A stretch of DNA of 60,229 nt, taken from positions 1 to 60,229 of the forward strand of contig CAYJGW010000009.1 in NCBI GenBank assembly GCA_964369425.1. Reading direction: 5' to 3'. How positions within the stretch are numbered: position 1 is the stretch's first letter; every line of letters starts with the position of its first letter. The translations under genes and the position numbers were made by a program. The DNA comes from CAUPWF01 sp964369425 (GTDB lineage Bacteria > Bacillota > Clostridia > Lachnospirales > Lachnospiraceae). Below the pieces are notes generated by a model that was not told the DNA's origin, made no database searches, and saw only the letters and a program-made list of their open reading frames with translations. Of this stretch, positions 24,504 to 33,201 are shown one piece after another.

Positions 24504-25022
24504 ATGTCATATCCAATTGTTACACTTGAAATGGAAAGCGGAGCAATCATCAAAGCAGAGCTTTACTCTGACTATGCTCCAAATACAGTTAAAAACTTTA
24601 TCTCACTTGCAAAGAAAGGATACTACGATGGACTTATTTTCCACAGAGTCATTAGAGGTTTTATGATTCAAGGTGGTTGTCCACAAGGAAGTGGTATGGG
24701 TGGTCCAGGATATTCTATCAAAGGAGAATTTATCCAAAACGGTTTCCAAAACAATTTATCCCACGAGCCTGGAGTTCTTTCTATGGCACGTTCTATGATG
24801 CCTGACTCTGCTGGATCTCAATTTTTTATTATGCACGAAAAGTCGCCACACCTTGATGGTGCTTATGCAGCATTTGGAAAAGTAATCGAAGGTATGGATA
24901 TTGTGAATGCAATTGCTGAGTCTCCTACAGATCACAGCGACAGACCATTAGAAGATCAAAAAATCAAATCTATGACTGTAGACACTTTTGGTGAGTCTTT
25001 TGACGAACCAGAAACATTATAA
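24504..25022 (+). CDS. Cyclophilin-type peptidyl-prolyl isomerase
   Basis: A 172-residue cytosolic cyclophilin that speeds cis-trans isomerisation at proline during folding. Motifs are FHRVIRGFMIQGG (catalytic Arg, about residue 50), MARSMMPDSAGSQFFIM (about 95) and HLDGAYAAFGKVIEGMD. No signal peptide is present. The ATG at 24504 follows AAAGGAAGGAAA and is preferred over one 51 bases upstream. It is the only plus-strand protein gene of this middle part besides the small ORF behind it. A terminator follows. Confidence 0.93.
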   Translation: MSYPIVTLEMESGAIIKAELYSDYAPNTVKNFISLAKKGYYDGLIFHRVIRGFMIQGGCPQGSGMGGPGYSIKGEFIQNGFQNNLSHEPGVLSMARSMMPDSAGSQFFIMHEKSPHLDGAYAAFGKVIEGMDIVNAIAESPTDHSDRPLEDQKIKSMTVDTFGESFDEPETL

Positions 25023-25038
25023 TAATACCTTGAATAAA

Positions 25039-25087
25039 ACTCCTCTCTTTGGCCATCCTTATAGTAACCAAAGAAAGGAGTTTTTTT
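25039..25087 (+). terminator. Terminator after the cyclophilin gene
   Basis: A 14-bp stem with one mismatch (ACTCCT..TCTTTGG with CCAAAGA..AGGAGT) is followed by seven T. The 3' arm contains AAAGGAG, which is also the ribosome site of the ORF starting at 25090. Confidence 0.85.
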
Positions 25088-25089
25088 AT

Positions 25090-25275
25090 ATGGAATCATC
25101 AATAAGATATTCACATTCAAAAGATACTGCCATACAACGTTTAAATACAATGAAGAAAAAGGATGAAAGTTCTCATAAAAGTGTGAACTACGATAAACTC
25201 ACCAATGACTTTGCATATGACAATAACAAGATACGAGATATCTATCACAATAATCTCAGTAGCAAAGGAGACTAA
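25090..25275 (+). CDS. Small hydrophilic ORF, 61 residues, unknown function
   Basis: An ATG at 25090 stands nine bases after AAAGGAG. It encodes a charged, Ser/Asn/Lys-rich protein with no hydrophobic segment or known motif; it ends one base before the convergent asparagine synthetase gene. The ribosome site lies in the 3' arm of the cyclophilin terminator, so only read-through transcripts would carry it, folded differently. The codon mix looks normal for this DNA. It could be a genuine small gene or chance; I lean slightly to genuine because of the site and the clean fit up to the next gene. Confidence 0.45.
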   Translation: MESSIRYSHSKDTAIQRLNTMKKKDESSHKSVNYDKLTNDFAYDNNKIRDIYHNNLSSKGD

Positions 25276-27126
25276 TCAAAGTACGCGGATTTTATACTTT
25301 TCAAGCCAATAATTCACTTGAATCATATATGCTAGAAGTTGTGGTCCTGCCATAAGCTGACCGTAAAATGGTCTTCCATATTCTGTCTTAGCACTCATGA
25401 ATCGCTCTACCTTTTTCATATCAATAAATTGAAGGATTGGTGCATTTGTATCATCTAGAATTTCCCTCATTCTTCCTTTTATCAACTGCTCATATTCTGG
25501 GTCATAGGTTTTTGGATATGGGCTTTTGGCTCTATATAAAACTTCATTTGGTAGATAGGCTTCACCCGCTTTTCTCAACAATCCTTTGGATAATTTGCCA
25601 TAAAACTTCATTTCCCATGGTACGTTAAATACATATTCTATTAAGCGGTGATCCGCAAAGGGAACCCTCGCCTCTAATCCTACACTCATGCTAGTTCGAT
25701 CCATTCGATCTAATAGGGTTTGCATAAACCATTTCATATTCAGATATGCTAGTTCTCTCCTTCTTTTCTCCTCTCCTACCTCCCCTTCTAATATAGGGGT
25801 TTGCTTTACAGTTTTTTCATAAGCTCCTCGTGCATAACTTTCAAGCTCCAGTTCTGAAACCAGTTCTTCTTTTAATAGAACCGTTCGAAGTGTGAAGTCT
25901 CTCGCCCAGGGAAATGTATCCGATTCGAAGCAGTCTTTTTTATAAAACCAAGGGTAACCACCAAATATCTCATCAGCACACTCCCCTGTCAATGTCACCT
26001 TATTTGTTTTAGCTACTAAACCACAAAAATAAAGAAGTGATGATTCTACATCTGCCATACAAGGAAGATCCCTTCCATCCACAGCTTTTTCCAATCCATA
26101 AAACAACGCTTCCTTATCGCATTCCAAATACCTGTGATTTGTCCCTGCATACTCCACCATCTTATCTACAAATGGTCTATCTTGTGATGGTTGAAAAGAA
26201 TTTGCCTTAAAATTTTTTTCATTGCCTGCAAAGTCAAATGAGAATGTATCTAGCACCTTTCCCTCTTTTTTTAACTCTTCACTACATATTGCAGTTACTA
26301 AACTACTATCGATACCACCCGATAAAAATGTACAAAGAGGTACATCGGATAACATTTGCTTTTTAATGGAATCAGTGAGTAAATATCTGGTTTTCTCAAC
26401 TGTCTCTTCAAAAGTGTCTGTATGAACTGCACTTTTTAACTTCCAGTAATTCACTAACCGCAATCCCTCTTTTGAATATTGGTAATAGTAACCCGGTAAT
26501 ACTTCTTCCACCCCTTTAAATACGCCTTTTCCATATGTCTTTGCTGGTCCAAGCCCAAAAACTTCTGATATGCCCTCCTTATCTAACACTGCTTCTATTT
26601 CGGGAAATTGAAAGATGCCTTTGATCTCTGATGAAAAAACAATGGTGTTTTGTTTCATGGTATAAAAAAGTGGCTTGATTCCGACCCGGTCTCTAACCAA
26701 GGTCAACACCTCGTCTCTATGACTCCATATTGCAAATGCAAAAATCCCATTTAGTTTTTGAATAAAAGCTACACCTTCTTCGATAAACCCTTGTAGTACT
26801 ACTTCTGTATCCGATGTTGTCTGAAAGAGGTAGCCTTTTTTTATCAACTCCTTCTTTAAAGATAGCATGTTATATATTTCTCCGTTAAAAACTATGGTAT
26901 AATCTCCTCTTCCTCCTCTTCTAGTCATCGGTTGTGTCCCCGTCTTCAAATCGATAATCGCTAATCTTACCTGTGCTAATCCACAATGCTCTAGTAAGTT
27001 TTCGCCTTCTCCATCAGGACCTCTATGCTTTTGTATATTATTCATTCTACCTAAAATGTGGTTCCACTTATCTTTCTTTGATAGAAAATTGATTCTATGA
27101 TTTGAAAATCCTGCTATTCCACACAT
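25276..27126 (-). CDS. asnB: Asparagine synthetase (glutamine-hydrolysing), in the dpa operon
   Basis: A 616-residue enzyme making asparagine from aspartate, glutamine and ATP. The N-terminal glutaminase begins MCGIAGF with Cys2 as nucleophile. The synthetase half has the pyrophosphate loop FLSGGIDSSLVTA (about residue 265) and TGECADEIFGGYPWF (about 370). It starts 17 bases after dpaB, so it is probably made with the dipicolinate synthase genes during sporulation. Bacillus subtilis has a sporulation asparagine synthetase (asnO), and this gene may be its counterpart by use; that is inference. No alternative gene lies between. Confidence 0.9.
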   Translation of the reverse strand: MCGIAGFSNHRINFLSKKDKWNHILGRMNNIQKHRGPDGEGENLLEHCGLAQVRLAIIDLKTGTQPMTRRGGRGDYTIVFNGEIYNMLSLKKELIKKGYLFQTTSDTEVVLQGFIEEGVAFIQKLNGIFAFAIWSHRDEVLTLVRDRVGIKPLFYTMKQNTIVFSSEIKGIFQFPEIEAVLDKEGISEVFGLGPAKTYGKGVFKGVEEVLPGYYYQYSKEGLRLVNYWKLKSAVHTDTFEETVEKTRYLLTDSIKKQMLSDVPLCTFLSGGIDSSLVTAICSEELKKEGKVLDTFSFDFAGNEKNFKANSFQPSQDRPFVDKMVEYAGTNHRYLECDKEALFYGLEKAVDGRDLPCMADVESSLLYFCGLVAKTNKVTLTGECADEIFGGYPWFYKKDCFESDTFPWARDFTLRTVLLKEELVSELELESYARGAYEKTVKQTPILEGEVGEEKRRRELAYLNMKWFMQTLLDRMDRTSMSVGLEARVPFADHRLIEYVFNVPWEMKFYGKLSKGLLRKAGEAYLPNEVLYRAKSPYPKTYDPEYEQLIKGRMREILDDTNAPILQFIDMKKVERFMSAKTEYGRPFYGQLMAGPQLLAYMIQVNYWLEKYKIRVL

Positions 27127-27143
27127 GCATTACCTCTTTTTCA

Positions 27144-27722
27144 CTATTTTATGATAGGCTGTAGCTGTTTATGCTCCAGAGCATATTCTATCGTTGCAAT
27201 CAATAAATTCGAATGTGCTACCAATGAGTTTGGTTTTTTCTCAGGATTATCTTGCCCAAAAGGCACGAAATATACCTGCTTTGCATTCAATAGCAATCCT
27301 ATGTTTTTCATATTCATTCCTAGTCCATCATTTGTTGAAATTGAGATTACAAGAGGTTTTCCATTTCTCAAATGAGCCTTTGCTCCCATTAATACAGGTG
27401 TATCTGTGATTCCGTTTGCCAATTTAGCTACCGTATTTCCCGTACAAGGGAAGATGACTAGAATATCCAAATACCCTTTTGGTCCTATTGGCTCTGCCTC
27501 ACTAATAGTACGAATTGGCTCTTTCCCTATGATTTCTATAATTTGCCGCTCAAACTCTTTTGGTTTCCCAAACCTACTTTCTATACATTGAACGTTATCT
27601 GACAATAATACAGTTACATCTGCACCTTCTTTTACCAATGACTCTAATCCTTTCATCACACTATCAAATGTACAAAAAGACCCTGTTAAAGCAATCCCAA
27701 CTTTTTTACCTTTTAATTCCAT
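27144..27722 (-). CDS. dpaB: Dipicolinate synthase subunit B
   Basis: A 192-residue flavoprotein-like protein (SpoVFB). It starts KGKKVGIALTGSFCTFD and has IFPCTGNTVAKLANGITDTPV and the late VPFGQDNPEKKPNSLVA motif typical of DpaB. With DpaA it makes dipicolinic acid, the Ca2+ chelator of the spore core, from a lysine-pathway intermediate in the mother cell. It starts 10 bases after dpaA. Its presence fits Lachnospiraceae-like sporeformers; many Clostridium species lack dpaAB. Confidence 0.93.
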   Translation of the reverse strand: MELKGKKVGIALTGSFCTFDSVMKGLESLVKEGADVTVLLSDNVQCIESRFGKPKEFERQIIEIIGKEPIRTISEAEPIGPKGYLDILVIFPCTGNTVAKLANGITDTPVLMGAKAHLRNGKPLVISISTNDGLGMNMKNIGLLLNAKQVYFVPFGQDNPEKKPNSLVAHSNLLIATIEYALEHKQLQPIIK

Positions 27723-27732
27723 ACCATACCTC

Positions 27733-28590
27733 TTACAACTTATTCAAAATAATTTCTGCCATTTTTTCCGCCACAGAATTTGGCGCATATCGACCAGGTA
27801 TCCCTAACAGATGTATACAGTTCATCTTTTTCCTCTTTGAAAACTCATAATCCACTCCACCTTTTCCTGATGCTACATCAATCACAAGTTGTGAAGCATC
27901 CATCCGATTCAAACTATCTTTTTCTATCACTAGTGCAGGAATTGTGTTATATATATTCGAATAGAGACTAATGCTCCCTTTCAACACACTCAAATTCAGT
28001 GTTTGATATCCTAACGCTTTTGCATAAGTAAGTTCCTCTTGACTTCTACTGGCTACCGTTACATTTGCTGAGAGTCCTTTTAGTTTATCTGCGATTACCT
28101 TTCCACATCTTCCAAATCCCAAAACCAAACACTGACTTTGATGGATGTTACACTCTCTTTGCTTCATCGTTTCGAATATCACTCCCTCTGCTACAGAGAT
28201 TGCATTAAAGATAGCATAAGTTTCGTCTTCCATAAAATCATGTACCAAACCCTTTTTCTTTGCAATATGAGTTTTTAGTTCCTGTGGTATCACCCCACCA
28301 TATATGGATTGTTCTTCTCTCACCAAGTGCTTAATCTTTTCGATGGCATCGTTTTCAAACTCTGCATCACTATAAAGCTTCCGATTCCGAAACATGGGAA
28401 TTCCAAAAATCACACAATCTGAGGACAAGAAAATTTCCTCTAATGATTTCATTTCTCTCAGTAGATATCCTTCCTCTATATCTTCGCACATTTCAAAATA
28501 ATTAATAAGATACCCTTCTTTTTCTAGTATCCTCATTAACTCTACATTTCGTTTATCTCCACCTACAAATCCAAAACTTCTCTCTTTCAC
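27733..28590 (-). CDS. dpaA: Dipicolinate synthase subunit A
   Basis: A 285-residue Rossmann-fold dehydrogenase-like subunit (SpoVFA). It has an N-terminal domain (1-130) and a nucleotide-binding motif, LVLGFGRCGKVIADKL (about residue 150), then an Asp-rich VIDVASGKGGVDYEF segment. It partners DpaB in dipicolinate synthesis. The start is a GTG behind GAGGAGGGGAAA. It is the first gene of dpaA-dpaB-asnB. The upstream 130 bases hold the terminator of the GerMN gene, so a mother-cell promoter is expected there, but I could not match one confidently. Confidence 0.93.
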   Translation of the reverse strand: MKERSFGFVGGDKRNVELMRILEKEGYLINYFEMCEDIEEGYLLREMKSLEEIFLSSDCVIFGIPMFRNRKLYSDAEFENDAIEKIKHLVREEQSIYGGVIPQELKTHIAKKKGLVHDFMEDETYAIFNAISVAEGVIFETMKQRECNIHQSQCLVLGFGRCGKVIADKLKGLSANVTVASRSQEELTYAKALGYQTLNLSVLKGSISLYSNIYNTIPALVIEKDSLNRMDASQLVIDVASGKGGVDYEFSKRKKMNCIHLLGIPGRYAPNSVAEKMAEIILNKL

Positions 28591-28674
28591 TTTCCCCTCC
28601 TCATATTCGTATTCTTCCCTTATGTATTATGTGTATGAACAAATCAAGGTTTGGTGCTAGTCCTTTCATTCTAC

Positions 28675-28712
28675 AAAAAAAGTACCGTCCAAAAATAGGA
28701 CAATACTTTTTC
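28675..28712 (-). terminator. Terminator of the rfb-GerMN operon
   Basis: On the minus strand AAAAAGTATTGTCC pairs with GGACGGTACTTTTT over 14 positions including two G-U pairs, loop TATTTTT, ending in a run of T. It lies just after the GerMN lipoprotein stop. Confidence 0.85.
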
Positions 28713-28723
28713 TTTGCTTTTAT

Positions 28724-29317
28724 TTAGTTACTAAATTCCCCGTAATAAAGAGAAGATTGACCATGTGAAAGTTCTAATTGGGAACCGTCTATCGTAATCT
28801 TCACTTGATCACAATCGTATGCATCTAGTAAAGTGTTCACCACACTTCCTAGAATATAGTATTCTCCAGAACTTCCCATGCTAGAAAGTCTACTAGAAAA
28901 TGCTTGATTAAAGTCTGCCTCTACCGTTTCTTTCCCATCAACAGTTGTCTGATTAATACTATTGATCACTACATCACTAGACAACACATTTTGTTCTGTC
29001 AACACGCGATCTATCTCCGACTCATTTATAGCGGAAACCTTTACTTTGGATTCTACGAATGCATCTGCATTCTCATTTGGTGCATATACCGATATCTCCG
29101 ACTCTGTCACTGCATCTTGTTCTTCTTGTGCTTCGTCTTTCAGAACTTCATCATCTGACTCTTCTTGCTCTTCTTGTGACTCATCCGCGTCTTCCTCTGT
29201 GATAACTACTTCCACTTCTTCTTTTTCTTCTGGTTCGTCATTCACTGCTCCTTGTCCACATCCAAAAAGCCCTATCGTTAACACCCCTACACACATCATT
29301 AATACTAATCTTTTCAT
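28724..29317 (-). CDS. GerMN-domain lipoprotein
   Basis: A 197-residue exported lipoprotein. The signal peptide ends in the lipobox LFGC (about residues 15-20). A long Glu/Asp-rich linker (about 25-85) precedes a GerMN domain (about 90-195). GerMN domains occur in GerM, a Bacillus sporulation and germination protein at the engulfing membranes, and in other envelope lipoproteins. The ATG at 29317 gives a proper lipoprotein signal and avoids overlapping rfbD, so I prefer it to a start 63 bases upstream. It is the last gene of the dTDP-rhamnose operon and is followed by a terminator. A spore-envelope role is inferred from position. Confidence 0.82.
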   Translation of the reverse strand: MKRLVLMMCVGVLTIGLFGCGQGAVNDEPEEKEEVEVVITEEDADESQEEQEESDDEVLKDEAQEEQDAVTESEISVYAPNENADAFVESKVKVSAINESEIDRVLTEQNVLSSDVVINSINQTTVDGKETVEADFNQAFSSRLSSMGSSGEYYILGSVVNTLLDAYDCDQVKITIDGSQLELSHGQSSLYYGEFSN

Positions 29318-29334
29318 ATCATTCACCACTCTCT

Positions 29335-30180
29335 TTAATAACCTAAGGTTTTCAAGTATCTTGAAACCGCATCTTGCCATGTCGGCAATCTATGGAATCC
29401 ATTTTCACTCAGTTTATCTTTGTTCATCCTACTATTGTGTGGTCTTTTTGCTTTTGCTGGAAATTTATCACTAGTGGTAGGTTCCACCTTAATCTCCACA
29501 CCGGCTTGCTTAAAGATCTCTTTCGCAAATTCATACCAAGTGCACAGACCTTCATTTGTTGCATGATATCTTCCATATTTATCTGTTTCAATCATATCCA
29601 CTAAAAGTACTGCTAAATCAAGTGTAAATGTAGGTGAACCGATTTGGTCATCCACAACACTTAACTCATCCCTTGTCTCTGCTAGCTTTAACATCGTTTT
29701 GATGAAATTGTTTCCATTCACTCCAAATACCCATGCAATTCTTACTGTAAAGAATTTTTCAAGGTTTTCTTCGATAGCAAGTTCACCTTCATATTTTGTC
29801 TGACCGTATACATTCAACGGATTTCTCTCATCATCTGGATTCCAAGGTGTCTCACCTTGCCCATCAAATACATAGTCTGTACTGATATACATCATCTTAA
29901 TATCTAGTTCTTTACATGTTTTTGCAATATATTCAGTTCCAAGAGCATTTACCTTTGCACATAGTTCTTGATTATCTTCTGCCGCATCCACTGCTGTATA
30001 AGCAGCGCAATGAATCACCGCATCCACTGCTGCTTCTTTTATAACACGATTGACAGACGTTTCATCCGTTATGTCCATCTCTTCAATGTCCACACCCACA
30101 CAAGTATGATTTCTCTTTTCTAGTTCTACTTGAACGTCATGTCCCAGTTGTCCTTTGACACCAGTTACTAATACCTTCAT
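29335..30180 (-). CDS. rfbD: dTDP-4-dehydrorhamnose reductase
   Basis: A 281-residue short-chain reductase for the last step of dTDP-L-rhamnose synthesis. The nucleotide-binding GVKGQLGHDV is near residue 7. YISTDYVFDGQGETP (about 100) and the catalytic YGQTKYEGE (about 128) are diagnostic. It is the fourth gene of rfbB-rfbA-rfbC-rfbD. No glycosyltransferase is in the window, so the acceptor of the rhamnose is unknown. Confidence 0.94.
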   Translation of the reverse strand: MKVLVTGVKGQLGHDVQVELEKRNHTCVGVDIEEMDITDETSVNRVIKEAAVDAVIHCAAYTAVDAAEDNQELCAKVNALGTEYIAKTCKELDIKMMYISTDYVFDGQGETPWNPDDERNPLNVYGQTKYEGELAIEENLEKFFTVRIAWVFGVNGNNFIKTMLKLAETRDELSVVDDQIGSPTFTLDLAVLLVDMIETDKYGRYHATNEGLCTWYEFAKEIFKQAGVEIKVEPTTSDKFPAKAKRPHNSRMNKDKLSENGFHRLPTWQDAVSRYLKTLGY

Positions 30181-30191
30181 ATTCTTCTCCC

Positions 30192-30737
30192 TTATAAATC
30201 AGATATTCCTGTCCATTTTTGGTCTTTATCAGAAATTGTAAGTTCCATTCCTTCTGGGATTGGCCACTCAATTCCGATTTCTGGGTCATTCCACTTCAAT
30301 CCACCTTCATCATTTGGTTGATAGAAATCAGAGCATTTATAAGCAAACTCCGCACTATCAGACAGAACTACAAATCCATGTGCAAATCCTTTTGGTACAA
30401 AAAATTGCTTTTTGTTTTCAGCAGAAAGTATTACACCATGCCATTTTCCATATGTCTTTGATCCTTTTCTTAAATCCACTGCGACATCAAACACTTCCCC
30501 ACTTACTACTCTCACCAACTTATCTTGCGGATAATTAATCTGATAATGTAATCCTCTAAGTACACCTTTTACTGACATAGATTGATTGTCTTGTACAAAC
30601 TCTACATCGATTCCTGCTGCCTTGTAATCGTTGTAATTATAGGTCTCCATAAAATACCCACGCTCATCTCCAAATACAGATGGAGTAATTACTTTCAATC
30701 CTTCTATTTCACATGTTTCTACTGTTATTTTTCCCAT
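30192..30737 (-). CDS. rfbC: dTDP-4-dehydrorhamnose 3,5-epimerase
   Basis: A 181-residue cupin-fold epimerase. It contains GDERGYFMETYNYNDY, FVQDNQSMS, RGLHYQ with the catalytic His (about residue 64), GSKTYGKW and KGFAHGFVVLSD. The standard full length is present. It lies 11 bases before rfbD and 17 bases behind rfbA, clearly in one operon. Confidence 0.95.
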   Translation of the reverse strand: MGKITVETCEIEGLKVITPSVFGDERGYFMETYNYNDYKAAGIDVEFVQDNQSMSVKGVLRGLHYQINYPQDKLVRVVSGEVFDVAVDLRKGSKTYGKWHGVILSAENKKQFFVPKGFAHGFVVLSDSAEFAYKCSDFYQPNDEGGLKWNDPEIGIEWPIPEGMELTISDKDQKWTGISDL

Positions 30738-30754
30738 AATTGCTCACCTAACCT

Positions 30755-31624
30755 TTATAGTCCTTTTGCTACTTCCATTAAATATTGACCATATTCTGTC
30801 TTAATTAATGGCTGTGCTAATTTCACTAGTTGATCTTTATCAATAAATCCTCTTTTGTATGCAATCTCTTCGATGCAAGAAATATACAATCCTTGACGCT
30901 TTTGGAATGCTGCCACAAAGTCTGCTGCTTCTAAAAGTGCATCATGGTTTCCTGTATCTAACCACGCAAATCCTCTTCCAAGTGTCTCTACTTGCAATTC
31001 TCCCATTTCAAGATATGCATTGTTCACACTTGTGATTTCAATCTCTCCTCTTGCTGATGGCTTTACATTTTTTGCAATTTCCACGACTCTATTATCGTAG
31101 AAATATAGACCTGGCACTGCATAATTTGATTTTGGATTCTCCGGCTTTTCTTCAATTGAAATTGCCTTTCCAGATTCATCAAACTCTACAACACCGTACT
31201 CTCTTGGGTCTCTTACATAATATCCAAATATAGTTGCGCCTGTCTCTCTAGCAGCAGCTGCTTTTAATACTTTTGAGAAGCTTTGTCCGTAGAAAATATT
31301 ATCTCCTAAGACAAGTGCTACATTATCGTCTCCAATAAACTCTTCTCCAATGATAAATGCATCCGCAAGCCCTCTTGGACTTTCTTGTATCTTATACTCA
31401 AATCGCATTCCTAACTCTTCGCCACTTCCCAATAATTCTTCAAATACTGGCAAATCTCTTGGTGTCGAAATAATTAACACTTCTCTAATCCCTGCTAACA
31501 TCAAAGTAGAAAGCGGATAATAAATCATCGGCTTATCGTATACTGGCATAATCTGCTTTGAAACTGACTTTGTTAATGGGTATAATCTTGTTCCTGATCC
31601 CCCTGCTAAAATAATACCTTTCAT
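30755..31624 (-). CDS. rfbA: Glucose-1-phosphate thymidylyltransferase
   Basis: A 289-residue nucleotidyltransferase making dTDP-glucose, the first step to dTDP-rhamnose. Its N-terminal GGSGTRLYPLT and KQIMPVYDKPMIYYPLSTL motifs and VLGDNIFYGQ (about residue 108) are typical of RmlA. The full length is present. A hairpin separates it from rfbB. Confidence 0.95.
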   Translation of the reverse strand: MKGIILAGGSGTRLYPLTKSVSKQIMPVYDKPMIYYPLSTLMLAGIREVLIISTPRDLPVFEELLGSGEELGMRFEYKIQESPRGLADAFIIGEEFIGDDNVALVLGDNIFYGQSFSKVLKAAAARETGATIFGYYVRDPREYGVVEFDESGKAISIEEKPENPKSNYAVPGLYFYDNRVVEIAKNVKPSARGEIEITSVNNAYLEMGELQVETLGRGFAWLDTGNHDALLEAADFVAAFQKRQGLYISCIEEIAYKRGFIDKDQLVKLAQPLIKTEYGQYLMEVAKGL

Positions 31625-31654
31625 AAGTATCTCTCCTTCTCTTACACTACAATT

Positions 31655-31678
31655 TAGCAGTATCCTAAGATACTGCTA
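31655..31678 (-). other. Perfect hairpin between rfbB and rfbA
   Basis: TAGCAGTATC and GATACTGCTA form ten perfect base pairs around CTAA, with no T tract. It sits in the only sizable gap of the rfb operon (60 bases). It is more likely an mRNA processing or stability site than a terminator. Confidence 0.55.
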
Positions 31679-31684
31679 TACTGT

Positions 31685-32761
31685 CTACTTGTACATTTCT
31701 GTATAATATTTTTGGTAATCTCCGCTTGTTACATTCTCCATCCACTCTTCGTTCTCAAAGAACCATTTAATTGTTAATTTGATTCCTTCTGCAAACATTG
31801 TATCTGGCTCCCAGCCAATCTCTTCTTTGATCTTATCTGGTGCGATTGCATAACGTCTATCGTGACCCTTTCTATCTTCTACATAAGTAATCAAGTCTCT
31901 ACTTACAAGTTCTCTTCTTGCATCACCTTCTGGCAACATCTCTTGAAGGGTATCTAGGATGATATGAATAATCTCGATGTTTTGCTTTTCATTGTGTCCA
32001 CCGATGTTGTAAGTCTCAAATAAACGTCCTTTTTCTTGAACCATGTCGATTCCTTTTGCATGATCTTCTACGTATAACCAATCTCTTACGTTCTTTCCAT
32101 CTCCATAAACTGGTAACGTCTTCCCTTGTAATGCATTGTTGATAATTAATGGTATCAACTTCTCTGGGAATTGATATGGACCATAGTTATTGCTACAGTT
32201 TGTAATATTAGCTGGAAACTTATACGTATCCATGTATGATCTCACTAGCATATCTGACGATGCTTTACTTGCTGAGTATGGGCTGTGTGGATCATAAGGA
32301 GTCGTCTCATAAAAATACTCTCCCTCTTCTTCTAGCGATCCATACACCTCATCTGTAGATACGTGCAAGAACTTCTTGTCCGCTTTAAACGTCTCATCTT
32401 CTTGTTCCCAAGCAGCTTTTGCTGCATTTAACATTACCAAAGTTCCTAATACATTCGTCTTTACAAACACTTCTGGATTTTTAATACTTCTATCCACATG
32501 ACTTTCTGCTGCAAAATGCACTACTCTATCTATTTCATTCTCATCAAAAATTTTCTGAATTGCTTCTGAATCACAGATGTCTGCTTTTACAAACGTATAG
32601 TTTGGATTATTCTCTACCTCTCTTAAGTTTTCAAGGTTTCCTGCATAAGTCAGTTTATCTACATTGATTATTCTAATCGTATCACCATATTTTTTAAACA
32701 TGTAATGAATGTAGTTAGAGCCAATAAATCCCGCACCACCTGTTACTAAATAAGTTCTCAT
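31685..32761 (-). CDS. rfbB: dTDP-glucose 4,6-dehydratase
   Basis: A 358-residue SDR enzyme for the second step of dTDP-rhamnose synthesis. It has VTGGAGFIGSNYIHYM at the N terminus, HFAAESHVDRSI (about residue 86), HVSTDEVYGSL (about 130) and the catalytic YSASKASSD (about 168). It is the first gene of the rfb operon, with a good promoter at 32791-32819 and GGAGGAG before the ATG. Confidence 0.95.
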   Translation of the reverse strand: MRTYLVTGGAGFIGSNYIHYMFKKYGDTIRIINVDKLTYAGNLENLREVENNPNYTFVKADICDSEAIQKIFDENEIDRVVHFAAESHVDRSIKNPEVFVKTNVLGTLVMLNAAKAAWEQEDETFKADKKFLHVSTDEVYGSLEEEGEYFYETTPYDPHSPYSASKASSDMLVRSYMDTYKFPANITNCSNNYGPYQFPEKLIPLIINNALQGKTLPVYGDGKNVRDWLYVEDHAKGIDMVQEKGRLFETYNIGGHNEKQNIEIIHIILDTLQEMLPEGDARRELVSRDLITYVEDRKGHDRRYAIAPDKIKEEIGWEPDTMFAEGIKLTIKWFFENEEWMENVTSGDYQKYYTEMYK

Positions 32762-32790
32762 TTGTTCTCCTCCATTTTTTCATTAGGCAC

Positions 32791-32819
32791 ATTATATCAT
32801 TTTTCCTATGCATTTTCAA
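32791..32819 (-). promoter_or_regulatory. Promoter of the rfb operon
   Basis: TTGAAA (32814-32819, minus strand), a 17-base spacer and consensus TATAAT (32791-32796). It lies in the 65 bases between spoVAE and rfbB. Its housekeeping look means the rhamnose genes need not depend on sporulation, although no terminator stops spoVA transcripts from entering them. Confidence 0.75.
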
Positions 32820-32826
32820 CCAATTT

Positions 32827-33183
32827 CTATTTCTTCATCTTTGGCTCAAACACAAGTGAAACCAGATAACCAAAGAGTAGAGCTGCTGCGATTCCTGCTG
32901 ATGTAGCAGTTAACCCACCTGAAAATATCCCCAGTAACCCTTGCTCATTTACGGCTTCTTTTACGCCTTTCCACAACCCATTTCCAAATCCCAACAAAGG
33001 AACACTTGCTCCACCCCCTGCATATTCAATAACCGAGTCATAGACTCCTACAAACCCTAATCCACAGCCTACGCACACCAATAATACCATAATTCTTCCA
33101 GGCATTAACTTGGTGCGATCTAACAAGATTTGAACCAATGCACAAATGACTCCTCCAACCCAAAAAGCATTGAAATACTCCAT
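32827..33183 (-). CDS. spoVAE: Stage V sporulation protein AE (SpoVAEb type)
   Basis: A 118-residue membrane protein with about four hydrophobic segments. The family motif GGGASVPLLGFGNGLWKGVKEAV lies near residue 56. With SpoVAC and SpoVAD it belongs to the core of the channel that moves Ca-dipicolinate into the forespore and out on germination. No spoVAF follows; the rfb operon comes next. Confidence 0.92.
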   Translation of the reverse strand: MEYFNAFWVGGVICALVQILLDRTKLMPGRIMVLLVCVGCGLGFVGVYDSVIEYAGGGASVPLLGFGNGLWKGVKEAVNEQGLLGIFSGGLTATSAGIAAALLFGYLVSLVFEPKMKK

Positions 33184-33201
33184 CTACCTTCTCCTCGCTT
33201 A

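Noticed and set aside
28591..28674. Sigma-K promoter for dpaA (CATA-type words near 28640)
   Set aside because: CATACACATA and CATAATACA only partly fit the -10 form, and no convincing -35 was placed.
31655..31678. Terminator between rfbB and rfbA
   Set aside because: The 10-bp hairpin is perfect but has no T run on the minus strand, and both genes belong to one pathway.
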